From: Massilia sp. ST3
Lineage (GTDB): Bacteria > Pseudomonadota > Gammaproteobacteria > Burkholderiales > Burkholderiaceae_D
Direction: 5' to 3'
Assembly (NCBI RefSeq): GCF_018119405.1
Contig: NZ_JAGPWC010000005.1
Location: 60,852 to 124,851 of the forward strand
Length of the DNA stretch: 64,000 bases
This document shows, piece after piece, positions 17,420 to 25,179 of this stretch. Every line of letters begins with the position of its first letter. Position 1 is the stretch's first letter. Under the pieces are notes generated by a model. The model was given only the letters and a program-made list of their open reading frames with translations. It had not been told where the DNA came from and searched no databases. The translations under genes were made by a program, and so were the position numbers.

Positions 17420-18781
17420 ATGAAACGACGCAATTTTCTCTCCCTGGGCTCGGCGCTGGCAGGCAGCGCGCTGTACACCGGCGCCATGTCCGGCGCCGCG
17501 GCGGCGAGCCGCGACCGGGTGCGGATCGGCATGATCGGCACCGGCATGCGCGGCCAGGTGCTGCTGCGCGAACTGGTGCGCCGCGACGATGTCGAGGTGG
17601 TGGCGCTGTGCGACATCGAACCGATCATGCTGGGGCGCGCGGTCGAGATGGTGACCAAGGCCGGCAAGCCGCGTCCCGCCACCTTCGGGGAAAACGGCCA
17701 CAGCCTGGACTACCGACGGATGCTGGATTCAGGCAAGCTCGATGGCGTGATCATCGCCACGCCATGGGAATGGCATGCGCCGATGGCGATCGAGGCGATG
17801 CGGGCCAAGGTGCCGGTGGGCTGCGAAGTGGTGGCCGGCGTCACCCTGCAGGACCATTGGGACGTGCTCGACGCCCAGCTCAAGACCGGCACGCCCTACA
17901 TGCTGCTCGAGAACGTGTGCTACCGGCGCGACGTGCTGGCCGTGCTGCGCATGGTGCGCTCCGGCCTGTTCGGCGACCTGGTGCACCTGCAGGGCGGCTA
18001 CCAGCATGACCTGCGCGCCGTGAAGTTCAACAGCGGCGACCCGGCCAAGCCCTATGGCGGCGGCGTCGAGTTCGGCCAGAAGGGCTGGTCCGAGGCGCGC
18101 TGGCGCACCGAGCACTCGGTACGCCGCAATGGCGAACTGTATCCGAGCCATGGCATCGGCCCCATCGCCATGTACACCAACATCAACCGCGGCAACCGCT
18201 TCACCCGCATCAATGCCTTCGCCAGCAAGGCGGCCGGCCTGCACGACTATGTGGTGCGCCAGGGCGGCAAGGATCACCCGAACGCGAAGACCCGCTTCAG
18301 CCTGGGCGACATCGTCACCACCACGCTCTCGTGCGACAACGGCGAGACCATCATCCTGCAGCACGACACCTCGCTGCCGCGCCCGTACTCCCTGGGCTTC
18401 CGGGTGCAGGGCACCCGCGGCCTGTGGATGGACCTGAACCGCTCGGTGCATGTGGAGGGCGTCAGCAAGCCCCACGAATGGGACGACTTCAAGCTGTGGC
18501 AGGACAAGTACGAGCACCCGCTGTGGCGCAAGCATGGCGAGCGCGCCGCCAGCGCCGGGCATGGCGGCATGGACTTCTTCGTGATCCACGCCTTCATCGA
18601 AGCGCTCAAGGAAAGCGCCCCGATGCCCATCGATATCTACGACGCGATCAGCTGGAGCGCCATCACGCCGCTGTCCGAGCAGTCGATCGCGCTCGGCTTC
18701 CAGACACTCGATTTCCCCGACTTCACGGGCGGCGCCTGGCGCACCCGCAAGCCGATCTTCGCATTCGACGACCGCTACTAA
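17420..18781 (+). CDS. GH109 family NAD-dependent glycosidase, Tat-exported (alpha-N-acetylgalactosaminidase type)
   Basis: A 453-residue protein. The N-terminus MKRRNFLSLGSALAGSAL is a twin-arginine signal. The Rossmann fold follows (RVRIGMIGTGMRGQVLLREL), then the Gfo/Idh/MocA catalytic domain with the GH109 signature: ENVCYRRDVLAVLRMVRSGL, YQHDLRAVKFN, GVEFGQKGWSEARWRTEHS, RRNGELYPSHGIGP and NRGNRFTRINAFASKAAGLH. GH109 uses a tightly bound NAD in a retaining-type redox-elimination mechanism to cleave alpha-GalNAc, including blood-group A type linkages. Tat export fits folding with the cofactor before secretion. It follows GH31 after 92 bases, so the two enzymes are likely co-transcribed. 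Confidence 0.93.
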   Translation: MKRRNFLSLGSALAGSALYTGAMSGAAAASRDRVRIGMIGTGMRGQVLLRELVRRDDVEVVALCDIEPIMLGRAVEMVTKAGKPRPATFGENGHSLDYRRMLDSGKLDGVIIATPWEWHAPMAIEAMRAKVPVGCEVVAGVTLQDHWDVLDAQLKTGTPYMLLENVCYRRDVLAVLRMVRSGLFGDLVHLQGGYQHDLRAVKFNSGDPAKPYGGGVEFGQKGWSEARWRTEHSVRRNGELYPSHGIGPIAMYTNINRGNRFTRINAFASKAAGLHDYVVRQGGKDHPNAKTRFSLGDIVTTTLSCDNGETIILQHDTSLPRPYSLGFRVQGTRGLWMDLNRSVHVEGVSKPHEWDDFKLWQDKYEHPLWRKHGERAASAGHGGMDFFVIHAFIEALKESAPMPIDIYDAISWSAITPLSEQSIALGFQTLDFPDFTGGAWRTRKPIFAFDDRY

Positions 18782-18828
18782 GCGCGCAGAAGAACCTTCA
18801 GACAGTTCCACATAATCAGGAGACAACG

Positions 18829-20127
18829 ATGAAAACCACGATGCTGTTGTTGAGTGCCGGCGCCCTTGCCCTGCTGAGCTGCGGCGAAGTCCAGAGCCAA
18901 ACGGGAGCGGCCATGAGCGCCACCGCGTCCAAGAAGGCGGTCGTCGCCGCGCCGCTGAACGTGGCCCTGGCGGGCAATGCCTTCGTCACCACCGCGGGCG
19001 CGGGCGCGACGGAAACGATCACGTCCAACGGCCTGGCCAACTGGACCGATCCGACCACCGTCACCAGCATCTGGTTCCGGATGGCGCAGGCGGGCAGCGC
19101 CACCATTGGTCTGGACGCCAGCCTGGCAGGCGGCAAGAGCAGCACCGTGCGGGTCACCGTCAACGGCACGCCTTTCGAGGTCAAGCTGAGCAAGGGCGCG
19201 AAGAAGACCTATACCGTCGGCACGTTGGACCTGCCGGCCGGTTACATCAAGGTCGACCTGCAAGGCCTGAGCAAGGACGGCGGCTACTTCGGCGACGTGG
19301 CCGGCCTGACCGTCAACACGGCGGCCACCGTCAACTATGCCAACGACGCGGCCAACTACTACTGGTCGCGCCGCGGACCCTCGGTCCACCTGGGCTTCTC
19401 GGTGCCGGCCAACACCGAGTACTTCTACAGCGAATTATCGGTACCGGTGGGGCAGGACGCGATCGGTTCCTACTACATGGCCAACGGTTTCAACGGCGGC
19501 TACTTCGGCATCCAGGTCAATTCGCCCTCCGAGCGCCGGGTGCTGTTCTCGATCTGGGATGCCGACAACGGCGCCAAGACCACCCTGGTGAGCAAGGGCG
19601 CCGGCGTGGTCGACAACGGCTTCGGCGGCGAGGGCACGGGCGGCCAGTCCTACCTGCTTTACAACTGGGTGGCGGGGAACACCTACCGCTTCGTCACCCG
19701 CACGCGCCCGGACGGGGCGGGCGGCACCGACTTCTCGGCCTGGTTCTTCGCGCCGGAGCTGGGCAGCTGGCGCTACATCGCCACCTGGAAGCGCCCGGCG
19801 ACCACCACTTACCACGCCGGCGTTTACTCCTTCCTCGAGAACTTCATCGACACCAAGGGCTACCTGGGCCGCCTGGCCGAATACGGCAACCAGTGGGCGC
19901 GCTCGATGAACGGCGCCTGGACCGAGATCACGACGGCGCGCTTCACCGGCGACGCCACTGCCGCCAACGCCCAGCGCATGGACTACGCGGGCGGTTTGCG
20001 GGGCAGTGGCTTCTACCTGCGCAACGGCGGCTTCTTCAGCGACTACGTCCCGATCAACCAGAACTTCACCCGGCCGGCGCTGGGCGCCGCGCCCGGCGTG
20101 GACGTGAACGCGCTGCCCGTGCAGTAA
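18829..20127 (+). CDS. DUF5077/DUF3472 lipoprotein of the GalNAc locus
   Basis: The ATG at 18829 has AGGAG six bases upstream and gives 432 residues. MKTTMLLLSAGALALLSC ends in a lipobox (LLSC, Cys18), so it is probably a lipoprotein. Residues about 40-150 match the DUF5077 beta domain (LAGNAFVTTAG...YFGDVAGLTVN) and about 165-420 DUF3472 (YYWSRRGPSVHLGFSVPANTEYFYSELSVPVG). The pair often occurs next to glycoside hydrolases. Its function is unknown; a surface glycan-binding or accessory role is plausible from the two beta-rich domains and from its place between GH109 and the TonB receptor. Confidence 0.85.
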   Translation: MKTTMLLLSAGALALLSCGEVQSQTGAAMSATASKKAVVAAPLNVALAGNAFVTTAGAGATETITSNGLANWTDPTTVTSIWFRMAQAGSATIGLDASLAGGKSSTVRVTVNGTPFEVKLSKGAKKTYTVGTLDLPAGYIKVDLQGLSKDGGYFGDVAGLTVNTAATVNYANDAANYYWSRRGPSVHLGFSVPANTEYFYSELSVPVGQDAIGSYYMANGFNGGYFGIQVNSPSERRVLFSIWDADNGAKTTLVSKGAGVVDNGFGGEGTGGQSYLLYNWVAGNTYRFVTRTRPDGAGGTDFSAWFFAPELGSWRYIATWKRPATTTYHAGVYSFLENFIDTKGYLGRLAEYGNQWARSMNGAWTEITTARFTGDATAANAQRMDYAGGLRGSGFYLRNGGFFSDYVPINQNFTRPALGAAPGVDVNALPVQ

Positions 20128-20161
20128 GCAACACACAAACACAATTACAAAAGGAGAGGCA

Positions 20162-23146
20162 ATGAAACTCAAGACACTGATCGCCGCGCTGGCGGCTGCG
20201 GGCATGGCATCGAGCGCACTGGCGGCCGGCCAGGTGGACAACCAGGCGGCAAGCACCGCCGACGGCAAACCGGAAAAGATGGCGCGGGTCGAGGTGACCG
20301 GTTCCAGCCTGAAGCGCATCAACGCCGAAACAGCGTCGCCGGTGCAGGTGGTGGACGCCAAGCAGATCGAGAACATGGGTGCGCGCACCCTGATGCAGGT
20401 GCTGGACAACCTGCCGGCCGCGCGTCCGGCCCAGCAGGACTTCCGCTCGATGTTCACCGGCTCGGACGGCGGCTCGCAGGCCAATCTGCGTGGCCTGGGC
20501 GCCCAGGGCACCCTGGTGCTGTTGAACGGCCGCCGCCTGTCCTTCTATGGCGCGCCGTCCGGCTTCCAGACCATGTTCGTGAACATCGACGCGATTCCCG
20601 CGGCGGCCATCGAACGCATGGAGATCCTGACCGACGGCGCCTCGGCGGTGTACGGCTCGGATGCGGTGGCAGGCGTGATCAACGTCATCACCAAGAAGAA
20701 CTACCAGGGCCTGGAGGCGCGCGCCAGCTACGACTCCTCCGCCGAAGTGAAGTCGTATGGCGAGAAGCAGGGCAGCCTGCTGTTCGGCACCGGCGACCTG
20801 GGCGAGGACGGCTACAACATCTATGGCTCGCTCAACGTCTACCAGCGCGACCGCATCGCGCTGGCTGACACCTACGACAAGCGCCCGGACCACTTTTACG
20901 TCAACAACCCGAACTTCATCCCCAACTTCCGCATCGGCACCGGCAGCGAGCCGGGCGTGCTGAACCAGGGCACCTTCTTCGTCTTCGACCCGAGCCGCAA
21001 CAACGCCCGCATCCAGCGCGCGGTCAACGGTTGCCCGACCGCGATCACCGAAGCCTCCGGCACCCGCTGCATCTGGAACAACCTGCCGTATGCGCTCGAT
21101 ACCGGCCCCACCTCGGACCGCTTCACCGGCTACCTGGCCGGCCGCAAGCGCTTCGGCGGCGGCATGGAAGCCTTCGCGGAAGCGGCCTATACCCACATCC
21201 GCATGCGCGGCGAAAACGGCCCGCGCACCTTCAACAGCGGCAGCACCAGCAACTGGTTCTCGCGCAACACGGGCACCAAGCTGAACACCTTCGTCAATCC
21301 CTACCTGGGCCCGAACAACGTCTACCTGCAGGGCAGGCTGGATCCTGACATGGCCGCCAAGATGGGCGGCGCGGCCGGCCTGAACTACCTGATGCAGGAC
21401 GCCGTCGGCCACTTCGGCCAGAAGAACGTCGACGACAGCTACCGCGCCCTGGCCGGCCTGCGCGGCACCGTGTTCGGCGACTGGGAATTCGAGACCGCGC
21501 TGAGCGTGGCGGGCAGCCACTCGACCCTGTACCAGACCGTCAACATCAACACCGCCGGCTTCGCCAAGGCCTTCGGCCCGTTCACCACCGATCCGGCCAC
21601 CGGCCGCACCTACATCGCCGACAACCCAGCCTATAAATTCGGCGAGATCAGCGAGGCCAATGCGGCCCTGCTGCGCGAAGCCTACCCGACCTTCGACATC
21701 CAGTCCTGGACCAGGCTGATCACCTGGGACGGTAAGGTCGAGGGCACCTTGATGAAGATCGGCGACCGCGAAGTGCGCGCCGCCTTTGGCGCCAACCTGA
21801 TGCGCGAGAGCTTCGACACGCCCGGCAACGCCGACGCGGCCAACGGCCTGATCACCCAGCAGGGCGGTTCCTGGTTCGACGGCGAACGCACCATCTCGGC
21901 GGTGTTCGGCGAAGTGGTGGTGCCGGTGACCGACAAGCTCGAGATCAACGCCGCCGCACGCCTGGACAAGTACCCGAACTTCAGCGCCAACCTGGCGCCG
22001 AAGATCGGCGTGGTGTGGCGCGCCCGTCCTGAAGTCATGGTGCGCGGCACCTATTCGGAAGGCTTCCGCGCGCCCAACCTGGCCGAATCCGGCTCGGGCG
22101 GCGTGTTCGCCCAGGTGGGCGGCATCCGCGACACCGTGCGCTGCGACGAAACCAATGCCATCGCACGCCTGTTGATGAAATCGGCCGCCAGCACCGAGGT
22201 CGACCTGGGCCGCAGCCTGCTCAACTCGAACTGCTCGACCACGGTGGGCGGCCTGACGCCGCCGAACCCGGACCTGCAGCCTGAGAAAGCCAAGATCGCC
22301 ACCCTGGGCCTGGTGCTGCAGCCGGTCCGCGACGTCAGCGTCTCGCTCGACTACTGGATCGTCAACCGCCGCAACGAGATCGTGCGCCAGGACTTCAACC
22401 AGCTGTTCACTGAACTGGTGGACCAGTACGGCCCAGGCCTGGCCGGCACCGACAAGGCCATCCGCAACGAGCTGACCGACGCCGACCGCGCCAACATGGC
22501 GGCGGTGGCCACCATGTGCGCCAATCCGGCCAACGCGGCGGCCTGCGCCGGCGGCCTGCCGACCTACTCGGTGGGCAACCTGGGCGGCCTGATCAACTCC
22601 TACCTGAACCGCGGCCGCACCCTGGTCGACGGCTTCGACATCGATGCGCGCACCCGCATCGGCCTGGGCGAGTGGGGCAAGCTGAGCACGGGCGTATCGG
22701 CCACGATTCGCCGCCGCGAGACCTACAACTATGAGGACGGTAGCGGCTTCTCGGGCAACTACGTCGGCTACTACGGCTCGCCGCGCCTGCGCGCCACCTT
22801 CAACGCCGACTGGGCCTACCGCGACTTCACGACCAGCCTGTTCGTGAACTTCACGGGCCGCACCAAGTGGGCCTACGGCGACTACGACACCGACAACGTC
22901 CCGGCCAACTGCACGGCCGCCGGCGTCTCGCTGCCGGAAGAGCTGTGCGATCACGCGCCGTCATATACGACCGTGAACCTGGGCTTCAACTGGAAGCCGA
23001 TGAAGAACCTGAACCTGGGGCTCAACATCAAGAACGTGCTCGACAAGCGTCCCTACTACGATCCGAATGGCTGGGAAGGCTACAACCACAGCCAGAATTT
23101 GTTCGGACGGCAGTTTGCGGTGTCGGCGAGTTACAAGTTCTGGTAA
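20162..23146 (+). CDS. TonB-dependent outer-membrane receptor of the GalNAc locus
   Basis: A 994-residue protein. Signal peptide MKLKTLIAALAAAGMASSALA; AAAGGAGAGG ribosome site. The plug domain spans about residues 45-160 (RVEVTGSSLKRINAETASP, NLRGLGAQGTLVLLNGRRLS, RMEILTDGASAVYGSDAVAG, GVINVITKK). A 22-strand barrel follows and ends in the aromatic terminus SASYKFW used for outer-membrane assembly. It belongs to the large oligosaccharide-transporter subgroup. With the GH31, GH109 and lipoprotein genes upstream and only 34 bases away, it should import GalNAc-containing oligosaccharides. No tonB/exbBD is in the window. Confidence 0.95.
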   Translation: MKLKTLIAALAAAGMASSALAAGQVDNQAASTADGKPEKMARVEVTGSSLKRINAETASPVQVVDAKQIENMGARTLMQVLDNLPAARPAQQDFRSMFTGSDGGSQANLRGLGAQGTLVLLNGRRLSFYGAPSGFQTMFVNIDAIPAAAIERMEILTDGASAVYGSDAVAGVINVITKKNYQGLEARASYDSSAEVKSYGEKQGSLLFGTGDLGEDGYNIYGSLNVYQRDRIALADTYDKRPDHFYVNNPNFIPNFRIGTGSEPGVLNQGTFFVFDPSRNNARIQRAVNGCPTAITEASGTRCIWNNLPYALDTGPTSDRFTGYLAGRKRFGGGMEAFAEAAYTHIRMRGENGPRTFNSGSTSNWFSRNTGTKLNTFVNPYLGPNNVYLQGRLDPDMAAKMGGAAGLNYLMQDAVGHFGQKNVDDSYRALAGLRGTVFGDWEFETALSVAGSHSTLYQTVNINTAGFAKAFGPFTTDPATGRTYIADNPAYKFGEISEANAALLREAYPTFDIQSWTRLITWDGKVEGTLMKIGDREVRAAFGANLMRESFDTPGNADAANGLITQQGGSWFDGERTISAVFGEVVVPVTDKLEINAAARLDKYPNFSANLAPKIGVVWRARPEVMVRGTYSEGFRAPNLAESGSGGVFAQVGGIRDTVRCDETNAIARLLMKSAASTEVDLGRSLLNSNCSTTVGGLTPPNPDLQPEKAKIATLGLVLQPVRDVSVSLDYWIVNRRNEIVRQDFNQLFTELVDQYGPGLAGTDKAIRNELTDADRANMAAVATMCANPANAAACAGGLPTYSVGNLGGLINSYLNRGRTLVDGFDIDARTRIGLGEWGKLSTGVSATIRRRETYNYEDGSGFSGNYVGYYGSPRLRATFNADWAYRDFTTSLFVNFTGRTKWAYGDYDTDNVPANCTAAGVSLPEELCDHAPSYTTVNLGFNWKPMKNLNLGLNIKNVLDKRPYYDPNGWEGYNHSQNLFGRQFAVSASYKFW

Positions 23147-23167
23147 GGCCGCTTCCAGTGATGGAAC

Positions 23168-23280
23168 CGTAGGGTTGGCGGCTTCGCCGCCGACGCGGTG
23201 ATAGGTGGAGCGAGATCAATCGTATCGGCAGCTCGTCCGCCAACAATCACCGCGTCGGCGGCATAGCCGCCAACCCTACG
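23168..23280. repeat. Dispersed palindromic repeat, family 2 (inverted pair)
   Basis: CGTAGGGTTGGCGGCTTCGC...GACGCGGTGAT at the left is mirrored by ATCACCGCGTCGGCGGCATA...CCAACCCTACG at the right. Related units appear at 42275-42580, 46849-46879 and, in part, at 62293-62307. It separates the TonB receptor gene from the tetR module. Confidence 0.85.
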
Positions 23281-23320
23281 AAGCGCGTCCAACGCAAAAA
23301 TCCACAAATACCGCTTGCTG

Positions 23321-23340
23321 TTTCGCACATGTGTGCTAAA
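23321..23340. promoter_or_regulatory. TetR operator O1
   Basis: TTTCGCACATGTGTGCTAAA: 9-base arms (one mismatch) around a 2-base centre, ending 8 bases before the tetR ATG. The same box recurs at 24018-24037, so autorepression of tetR is likely. Confidence 0.8.
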
Positions 23341-23348
23341 GTGGCTTC

Positions 23349-23963
23349 ATGAATACCACCGCGAAAAGCGAAGCCACCTACGCCACCATCGTCACCGCCG
23401 CCATGGAGATGGCCGCCGCCGAAGGCATCGGCAAGCTGTCGCTGGGCGAGCTGTCCAAGCGCACCGGCATCAGCAAGAGCGGCATCTTTTCGCGTGTCGG
23501 CTCGCTCGAGGCCTTGCAGGGCGCGGTGCTGGAGGAATACGACCGCGTCTTCGCCGAGGAAGTCTTCCTGCCTGCGCTGAAGGCCCCCAAGGGCTTGCCG
23601 CGCCTGGTGAAGCAGGTAGACCTGTGGCTCAAGCGGATCGGCAGCGATACCTCGCGCGGCGCCTGCCTTTATACAGCGGGCGCCTTCGAGTTCGACGACG
23701 TGCCTGGTCCGCTGCGCGACCGGCTGGAACAAGGCGTGGTGCGCTGGCGCGCCTCGCTGCGCAAGACGGTGCTGCAGGCGATCGAAGTGGGCCACCTGCG
23801 TCCGGATACCGATCCCGAGCAGCTGGTGTTCGAGATCTACAGCCTGATTATCGGGATGATGCACGACGTGCGCTTCCTGCGCGGCGACGCCACGGCGCGC
23901 CGGGTGCAGCGGGCCTTCAACCGCCTGATTTCGACCTACAAGAGTTTCAACGACCTGGAATAA
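23349..23963 (+). CDS. TetR/AcrR-family transcriptional regulator
   Basis: A 204-residue protein. The N-terminal helix-turn-helix (about 10-60) reads ATIVTAAMEMAAAEG... KLSLGELSKRTGISKSGIFSRVGSLEALQGAVL, the classic TetR DNA-binding domain. The C-terminal ligand domain contains DTSRGACLYTAGAFEFDDVPGPL and ends YKSFNDLE. A palindromic operator lies just upstream and a second copy lies between this gene and a 36-residue membrane protein gene 99 bases downstream. The regulator therefore probably controls itself and that small protein. The ligand is unknown. Confidence 0.93.
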   Translation: MNTTAKSEATYATIVTAAMEMAAAEGIGKLSLGELSKRTGISKSGIFSRVGSLEALQGAVLEEYDRVFAEEVFLPALKAPKGLPRLVKQVDLWLKRIGSDTSRGACLYTAGAFEFDDVPGPLRDRLEQGVVRWRASLRKTVLQAIEVGHLRPDTDPEQLVFEIYSLIIGMMHDVRFLRGDATARRVQRAFNRLISTYKSFNDLE

Positions 23964-24017
23964 CAGCGGTTAGCAGCAACGATGCGGTGGGCCATGCCCG
24001 CCATTTTTTGGAGTTCA

Positions 24018-24037
24018 TTTCGCACACTTGTGCGAAA
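24018..24037. promoter_or_regulatory. TetR operator O2
   Basis: TTTCGCACACTTGTGCGAAA: perfect 9-base arms with a 2-base centre, sharing TTTCGCACA-NN-TGTGC-KAAA with O1 at 23321-23340. It lies 24 bases before the start of the 36-residue protein. Confidence 0.8.
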
Positions 24038-24061
24038 TGGTATGTGGGCAAGGAGAACATC

Positions 24062-24172
24062 ATGTCGAACCTTTGGTTGCTGGCGCTGCCTTTCGGCGGC
24101 TTCGTCTGGTACGTGCTGGGCGGGATCATGCGCATCGTCCCGAAATCCAACGACGATTTCACCTTCTTCTGA
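24062..24172 (+). CDS. 36-residue single-span membrane protein under TetR control
   Basis: The ATG at 24062 has AGGAG at 24051-24055. The product is short, MSNLWLLALPFGGFVWYVLG then GIMRIVPKSNDDFTFF: one hydrophobic span (residues 3-23) and a charged tail with aromatic end. No family is recognised. Its own copy of the TetR palindrome and its good ribosome site support it as a real gene. It may be the main target of the regulator, perhaps a membrane-acting regulator or stress peptide; that role is inference. Confidence 0.65.
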   Translation: MSNLWLLALPFGGFVWYVLGGIMRIVPKSNDDFTFF

Positions 24173-24195
24173 AGCCGCCGGGTGAGGGCGCAGGA

Positions 24196-24981
24196 TTATT
24201 GCGCGCCGGCGGCGGTCTCGATCAGCGCGGCCACCGCTTGCGGGTGCGAGGTCATCACGACGTGCGACGCGCCGGGGACGACCACGGTCTTGCGCGAGTG
24301 GGCGCGTTCCGCCATGAAGCCCAGGGCGGCGGCGGGGATATTCTTGTCGCCGCTGCCATAGATGAAGTAGGACGGCAGTTTCTTCCAGGCCGGCGCGCCC
24401 GATTTTTCGGTGAGCGCGGCTTCGGCGATCGGGCGCTGGGCCACGGCCATCAGTTCCGCCTCGGCCTTGGGCACGTCGGCCGCGAACTGCTTGTGGAATT
24501 TTTCTTGCTGGATGGTGAAGTCCTTGCCGCCGCCAGACAGGGGCACTGGTTCAGCCAGCGCCTGGCCGAGCGTGCCGCCGGGATAGCGTCCCGACAGTTC
24601 GAGGGCGGTCTCGCCGGCTTCCGGCGCGAAGGCGGCGACGTAGACCAGGCTCTTCACGTTGGCGTTGCCGTTCGCCGCGGCCGAGATGACGGAGCCGCCG
24701 TAGGAATGGCCGACCAGCACGACCGGGCCTTTGACGCTCTTGACGATGTTGGACACGCTGTCGGCATCGCCCTGCACGCTACGCAGGGGATTGGCGGCGC
24801 CGATCACGCGGTAGCCGTCGGCGCGCAGGGTGGAGGCCACGCCGTTCCAGCTGCTGGCGTCGGCGAAGGCGCCGTGCACGAGGATGACGGTCGGCTTGAC
24901 GGCTGCGGCGGGAGCCGCCTGCGCGCCGACGGCGGCGCCGGCGAACGAGAGGGCCAGGGCGAGGTGTTTGATGGCTTTCAT
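24196..24981 (-). CDS. Secreted alpha/beta hydrolase (esterase-like)
   Basis: The Met at 24981 was chosen because it starts a signal peptide (MKAIKHLALALSFAGAAVGA, cleavage AQA|AP) behind AAAGGACAC. The product has 261 residues. HGAFADASSWNGVASTL is the oxyanion-hole region, VGHSYGGSVISAA holds the nucleophile Ser, GSGDKNIP the acid and ASHVVMTSHP the catalytic His. The type is common in periplasmic esterases of unknown substrate. Two similar palindromes (25011-25139) occupy its promoter region. It converges on the 36-residue gene. Confidence 0.88.
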   Translation of the reverse strand: MKAIKHLALALSFAGAAVGAQAAPAAAVKPTVILVHGAFADASSWNGVASTLRADGYRVIGAANPLRSVQGDADSVSNIVKSVKGPVVLVGHSYGGSVISAAANGNANVKSLVYVAAFAPEAGETALELSGRYPGGTLGQALAEPVPLSGGGKDFTIQQEKFHKQFAADVPKAEAELMAVAQRPIAEAALTEKSGAPAWKKLPSYFIYGSGDKNIPAAALGFMAERAHSRKTVVVPGASHVVMTSHPQAVAALIETAAGAQ

Positions 24982-25010
24982 GATGTGTCCTTTCGATGTT
25001 TGTAGTTGGC

Positions 25011-25139
25011 TATTAAATAGCGCGCGATATAAGTGCGCTGCTGGAACAAATAAGGTGCTGCCTTCTTCACTGGAAGCCGCTCGTGCGACATCCATGCGTG
25101 CAATATAAGTCGTGCAATATTAAATAGCAAGCGATTTAT
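25011..25139. promoter_or_regulatory. Two related MarR/OhrR-like palindromes
   Basis: TATTAAATAGCGCGCGATAT-AA (25011-25032) and TATTAAATAGCAAGCGATTT-AT (25118-25139) share 18 of 22 positions and the core AT-N-GC-NN-GC-N-AT. Both lie in the promoter region of the leftward hydrolase gene. The pattern resembles MarR/OhrR operators; no such regulator is encoded nearby. Confidence 0.5.
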
Positions 25140-25179
25140 TGTACTGGTTTGTATCTGGAGCGGAATCGGGCGTCCATGA

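Noticed and set aside
20066..22954. A 962-codon open frame on the minus strand
   Set aside because: It lies opposite the TonB receptor and is a high-GC shadow; its product is low-complexity Ala/Gly/Val/His and has no recognisable domain.
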